From Blastomonas ursincola (GTDB lineage Bacteria; Pseudomonadota; Alphaproteobacteria; Sphingomonadales; Sphingomonadaceae): DNA of 64,000 nt. This document shows positions 59,591 to 64,000 of the stretch, piece by piece. Numbering within the stretch: the stretch's first letter is position 1; every line of letters starts with the position of its first letter. The DNA lies in assembly GCF_013607875.1 (NCBI RefSeq), contig NZ_VDES01000001.1:1034063-1098062 (forward strand). The letters run 5' to 3'. The translations under genes and the position numbers were made by a program. The notes under the pieces are model-generated. The model worked only from the letters and a program-made list of their open reading frames with translations, made no database searches and had not been told where the DNA came from.

Positions 59591-60265
59591 ATGTCCAATC
59601 CCATCTATCTCGCGGTCGATCTTCCCGATCTGGCCCGCGCCACCGCTCTGGTGCAGCAGGTGCGCAGCCATATCGGCGGGGTGAAGCTGGGGCTGGAATT
59701 CTTCTGCGCGCATGGCCATCACGGCGTGCACGAGATCGCGAAGATCGGCTTGCCGATCTTTCTCGACCTCAAGCTGCACGACATCCCCAACACTGTCGCG
59801 GCAGCGATGCAGGCGATCCATGTGCTCGAACCCGCGATCGTGACGATCCATGCCGCAGGAGGTCGCGCCATGATGGAGGACGCCAAGGCCGCCGCCGGAA
59901 CGAACACGAAGGTCGTCGCGGTCACGATGCTCACCAGCCTCGACGACAATGACATTTCGCGGATCGGCTATTCGGGCAGCGCGCACGACAATGTGCTGCG
60001 GCTTGCCGAGCTGGCGCACGAGGCCGGGCTCGACGGCATCGTCTGTTCGGGCCAGGAGGTCGGCGCGGTGCGGCAGCAATGGCGCGACGGCTTTTTCGTC
60101 GTCCCCGGCGTGCGCCCCGCCAGCGCCGCGATGGGCGACCAGAAGCGCGCCGTCACCCCGCGCCAGGCGCGCGATGCAGGCGCATCGGTGCTGGTCATAG
60201 GCCGTCCGATCGCCCGCGCCGAAGACCCTGACCAGGCCGCACGCGATATCATGGCGACATTGTAG
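59591..60265 (+). CDS. pyrF: Orotidine 5'-phosphate decarboxylase
   Basis: Final step of UMP synthesis. 224 residues. The catalytic Lys-Asp cluster is in FLDLKLHDIPNTV, with GGVKLGLEFF before it, and the phosphate-binding end has VVPGVRP and VLVIGRPIARAEDP. It sits in the arrangement lapA-pyrF-trpF-trpB-trpA-accD, common in sphingomonads. A mosaic palindromic repeat separates it from trpF. Confidence 0.95.
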   Translation: MSNPIYLAVDLPDLARATALVQQVRSHIGGVKLGLEFFCAHGHHGVHEIAKIGLPIFLDLKLHDIPNTVAAAMQAIHVLEPAIVTIHAAGGRAMMEDAKAAAGTNTKVVAVTMLTSLDDNDISRIGYSGSAHDNVLRLAELAHEAGLDGIVCSGQEVGAVRQQWRDGFFVVPGVRPASAAMGDQKRAVTPRQARDAGASVLVIGRPIARAEDPDQAARDIMATL

Positions 60266-60282
60266 AATATCCCCCATATTAC

Positions 60283-60362
60283 CGTCACCCCCGCGAAGGC
60301 GGGGGTCCCGCTTTTGCGCCAGGTAGCAGCAAAGCGGGATTCCCGCGTTCGCGGGAATGACG
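60283..60362. repeat. Mosaic palindromic element between pyrF and trpF
   Basis: Two perfect hairpins: ACCCCCGC (60287-60294) with its complement at 60299-60306, and ATTCCCGCG (60339-60347) with its complement at 60350-60358. An outer pairing CCCGCTTT/AAAGCGGG brackets the middle. The composition (GTCATTCCCGCG...) is that of dispersed intergenic repeats common in alphaproteobacterial genomes. It may also end pyrF transcription. Confidence 0.75.
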
Positions 60363-60384
60363 AGACACGGGAAACGAAGGTAAC

Positions 60385-61012
60385 ATGACAACCCTCATCA
60401 AGATCTGCGGGCTTTCCACCGAAGCGGCGATCGATACCGCCGCGCGCGAGGGCGCGACGCATATCGGGCTCGTCCATTTCGAGAAGAGCCCGCGCCATGT
60501 CACGCTCGAACAGGCCGCCGAGCTGCGTCGCCGCACGCCTTCCCATGTCAAGGTCGTGCTGCTGCTGGTCAACGCCTCGCCAGAGCTGACGCAGCGCGCG
60601 CAGCGCACCGTACGGCCCGATGTCATCCAGTTCCACGGATCGGAAAAGCCCGAATGGCTGCGGATCGTGAAGCAGCACATGCCGGTCGAAGCGTGGAAGG
60701 CGCTGGGATTGCGCAGTGCAGACACGCTGACCAATGCCCGCAGGTTCGATGGCAGCGCCGACCGGTTGCTGTTCGATGCCCCAGCCCAGGCGCTGCCCGG
60801 CGGAAACGGATCGGTGGTCGACTGGTCGCTGCTGGTGGGCCATCATCACGCCCTGCCCTGGGGGCTGGCAGGCGGGCTCAACCCCGATAACGTGCGCGAA
60901 GCACTGGCCGCGACCCAGGCCCCGCTGGTCGATGTCTCCTCGGGCGTGGAAAGCGCGCCGGGAGTCAAAGATATGGACAAGATCGCCCGCTTTTGCCAAG
61001 CGGTTCGCGACC

Positions 61013-61038
<26 letters not shown>
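60385..61038 (+). CDS. trpF: Phosphoribosylanthranilate isomerase
   Basis: Third step of the tryptophan branch. 217 residues, (beta-alpha)8 barrel, with [15 protein letters not shown] holding the catalytic Cys, [11 protein letters not shown], and the C-terminal [10 protein letters not shown] and [15 protein letters not shown] with the general-acid Asp. It overlaps trpB by 26 bases, so the two are coupled. Confidence 0.96.
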
Positions 61039-62250
<1,212 letters not shown>

Positions 62251-62254
<4 letters not shown>

Positions 62255-63057
62255 GCGCGCGCCTCGCTAACGCCTTCCCCGCCGACCGCGCGGCGCTGGT
62301 GTGCTTCGTCACCGCGGGCGATCCCACACCCGCCGCCACGCCCGCGATCCTCGACGCGCTGGTCGAGGGCGGCGCGGATGTGATCGAGCTGGGCATGCCG
62401 TTCACCGATCCGATGGCCGATGGCCCCGCGATCCAGGCGGCGAACCTGCGCTCGCTGGCAGCTGGCACGAAAACCGCCGACATCTTGGCAATCGCGACCG
62501 ATTTCCGTAGCCGCCACCCGAACGTACCGCTGGTGCTGATGGGCTATGCCAACCCGATGACCCGGCGCGGTCCCGAATGGTTTGCCGAGGCCTGCGCATC
62601 CGCCGGCGTCGATGGCGTCATCTGCGTCGATATTCCGGCGGAGGAAGACGCGGCGCTTGGCCCGGCGCTGCGCGCCAAGGGCATCGCGCCGATCCGGCTC
62701 GCGACGCCGACCACCGATGCCGCGCGGTTGCCCGCCGTGCTCAAAGGCGCGGGCGGGTTCCTCTATTATGTCTCGGTCGCCGGGATCACCGGCAAGCAGC
62801 AGGCGGCGCAGGCGAGCATCGAGGAAGCGGTGACGCGGCTCAAGGCCTCGACCGACCTGCCCGTCGCCGTGGGCTTTGGCGTGCGCACGCCGCAGCAGGC
62901 CGCCGCCATCGCGCGCGTCGCCGATGGCGTCGTCGTCGGCAGCGCGATCGTCGACATTGTTGCGCAGCATGGCAGCGATGCTGCGGCGCCGGTGCGCGAC
63001 TATATCCGCAGCCTCAGCACCGCCATCGCCGCCGCCCGCCAAACCACGAACGCCTGA
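62251..63057 (+). CDS. trpA: Tryptophan synthase alpha chain
   Basis: Releases indole from indole-3-glycerol phosphate. 268 residues from GTG 62251. Catalytic residues: Glu in [17 protein letters not shown], with Asp in CVDIPAEED. Phosphate-site GFGVRTPQQ and VVGSAIVD follow the family. Translationally coupled to trpB and 14 bases before accD. Confidence 0.97.
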
Positions 63058-63071
63058 CAGGAGCATCCCCC

Positions 63072-63929
63072 ATGAGCTGGTTCAGCCGTGTCCGCAATTC
63101 CATCCCGCTGATCGCCAAGCGCGACACCACGCCCGACAATCTCTGGCACAAGTGCAAGGCTTGCGGCGAAATGGTGTTCGCCAAGGAATTCGAGGACAAT
63201 CTGTCGGTCTGCCCGAAATGCGGCCATCACGAACGCATCGGCGCACAGGCGCGCTTTGCGATGCTGTTCGACGACAAGATCTGGGAAGAGCTGCCCGCAC
63301 CGGTGGTCAAGGAAGACCCGCTCAAGTTCCGCGACAGCAAGAAATATGTCGACCGCATCAAGGCCGCGCGCGCGGCGGGCACCGCCACCGACGCGTTGAC
63401 CAATGCGCTGGGCCGCATCCAGGGGCACAAGGCGGTAGTCGGCGTGCAGGATTTCGCCTTCATGGGCGGATCGATGGGCATGGCGGTGGGCGAGGCGTTC
63501 ATCCGCGGCACCGAGCGCGCGATTGCCGAGAAATGCCCCTATGTCATCTTCACCGCAGCAGGCGGCGCGCGCATGCAGGAGGGCATCCTCTCGCTGATGC
63601 AGATGCCGCGCAGCACCGTGGCGATCAGCCGCCTGCACGCGGCGGGCCTGCCCTATATCGTCGTACTGACCGATCCGACCACCGGCGGCGTTACCGCCAG
63701 CTACGCGATGCTCGGCGACATCCAGATGGCCGAGCCCAATGCGCTGATCGGCTTTGCCGGGCAGCGGGTGATCGAGCAGACGATCCGCGAAAAGCTGCCC
63801 GAAGGCTTCCAGCGCTCCGAATATCTGCTCGAGCACGGGATGCTCGACATGGTGGTCGAGCGCAAGGACCTGCGCGAACGACTGGGCAGCGTGATCGACT
63901 ATCTGATGGCGGCCAAGGCGGCGGCGTGA
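63072..63929 (+). CDS. accD: Acetyl-CoA carboxylase carboxyltransferase subunit beta
   Basis: Beta half of the carboxyltransferase making malonyl-CoA for fatty-acid synthesis. 285 residues from ATG 63072. The N-terminal zinc ribbon has four cysteines (CKACGEM ... CPKCGHH), followed by the carboxyltransferase core with [12 protein letters not shown] and [10 protein letters not shown]. The trpA-accD order is frequent in proteobacteria. A strong hairpin follows. Confidence 0.97.
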   Translation: MSWFSRVRNSIPLIAKRDTTPDNLWHKCKACGEMVFAKEFEDNLSVCPKCGHHERIGAQARFAMLFDDKIWEELPAPVVKEDPLKFRDSKKYVDRIKAARAAGTATDALTNALGRIQGHKAVVGVQDFAFMGGSMGMAVGEAFIRGTERAIAEKCPYVIFTAAGGARMQEGILSLMQMPRSTVAISRLHAAGLPYIVVLTDPTTGGVTASYAMLGDIQMAEPNALIGFAGQRVIEQTIREKLPEGFQRSEYLLEHGMLDMVVERKDLRERLGSVIDYLMAAKAAA

Positions 63930-63937
63930 CCCAAAAG

Positions 63938-63959
63938 CCCCTCCCCTTCAGGGGAGGGG
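63938..63959. terminator. GC-rich hairpin after accD
   Basis: Perfect 9-bp stem CCCCTCCCC/GGGGAGGGG with a TTCA loop, 8 bases after the accD stop. No long T-run follows. The sequence is also a common dispersed intergenic palindrome, so terminator and repeat roles are both possible. Confidence 0.6.
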
Positions 63960-64000
63960 TTGGGGTGGGGCCCGGATTGCGCCTTACGCCCTGGGGGGGG

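Noticed and set aside
60283..60362. Short CRISPR array
   Set aside because: The units are inverted palindromes of different sequence, without equal spacers or cas genes.

Overview
The window reads as chromosome from a high-GC alphaproteobacterium, most likely a sphingomonad (Sphingomonadales). This rests on the gene content and arrangement: a trpF-trpB-trpA-accD run, coaBC overlapping dut, a DUF1134 protein, a DcaP-like porin with an MHS transporter beside acs, and a CrbS-like SSS-domain sensor kinase. The genus cannot be settled from sequence reading alone.

Layout. 1-8,002 is core chromosome: murJ (cut by the window edge), trpS, a DUF4136 lipoprotein, dut, coaBC, an aromatic/aspartate aminotransferase, a DUF1134 exported protein and tRNA-Ser(GCU). 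7,989-26,365 is an integrated element of about 18.4 kb. It lies between the 3' end of tRNA-Ser and a 14-bp repeat of that end, with a P4-type tyrosine integrase just inside the right end. Its cargo is largely defence and mobility genes: a PRTase-like protein, a GNAT protein, a PD-(D/E)XK nuclease-like protein, a winged-helix protein behind a 9-bp-phased repeat array, a MazF/PemK toxin with an unusual repeated N-terminus, a XRE regulator beside an ArdC/ImmA-like metallopeptidase, an AlpA-like excisionase, a complete type I restriction-modification system (hsdM-hsdS-hsdR) and an HD hydrolase.

26,650-37,261 is the most remarkable segment. Two kinds of gene are interleaved. One set specifies early phosphonate biosynthesis: PEP mutase with an intact EDKX5NS motif, a homocitrate-synthase-like probable 2-phosphonomethylmalate synthase, LeuC/LeuD-like dehydratase subunits, an NtaA-type flavin monooxygenase and a SAM methyltransferase. 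This closely resembles the set known for pantaphos (hvr) in Pantoea. The other set looks like a peptide-modification system: a PqqD-like chaperone, a nucleotidyltransferase, an HPr-kinase-like protein, a radical SAM/SPASM enzyme, a DUF1843-like small protein, and a 46-codon open frame followed by a perfect 12-bp hairpin. The kinase gene sits inside the phosphonate operon with a stop/start overlap, and the flavin monooxygenase sits in the radical SAM operon, so the two sets probably serve one undescribed pathway.

37,589-64,000 returns to chromosome-like content: a soluble CBS/methyl-accepting protein, a YeeE/YedE transporter, a nitroreductase, a MacAB-type efflux system with a TetR regulator, an acetate module (porin, MHS transporter, acs, CrbR/CrbS-like regulators), a transketolase/E1-like enzyme, purB, a chlorite-dismutase-family protein, a LapA-like membrane protein, pyrF, trpF, trpB, trpA and accD. 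The response regulator next to acs appears to lack a standard start codon.
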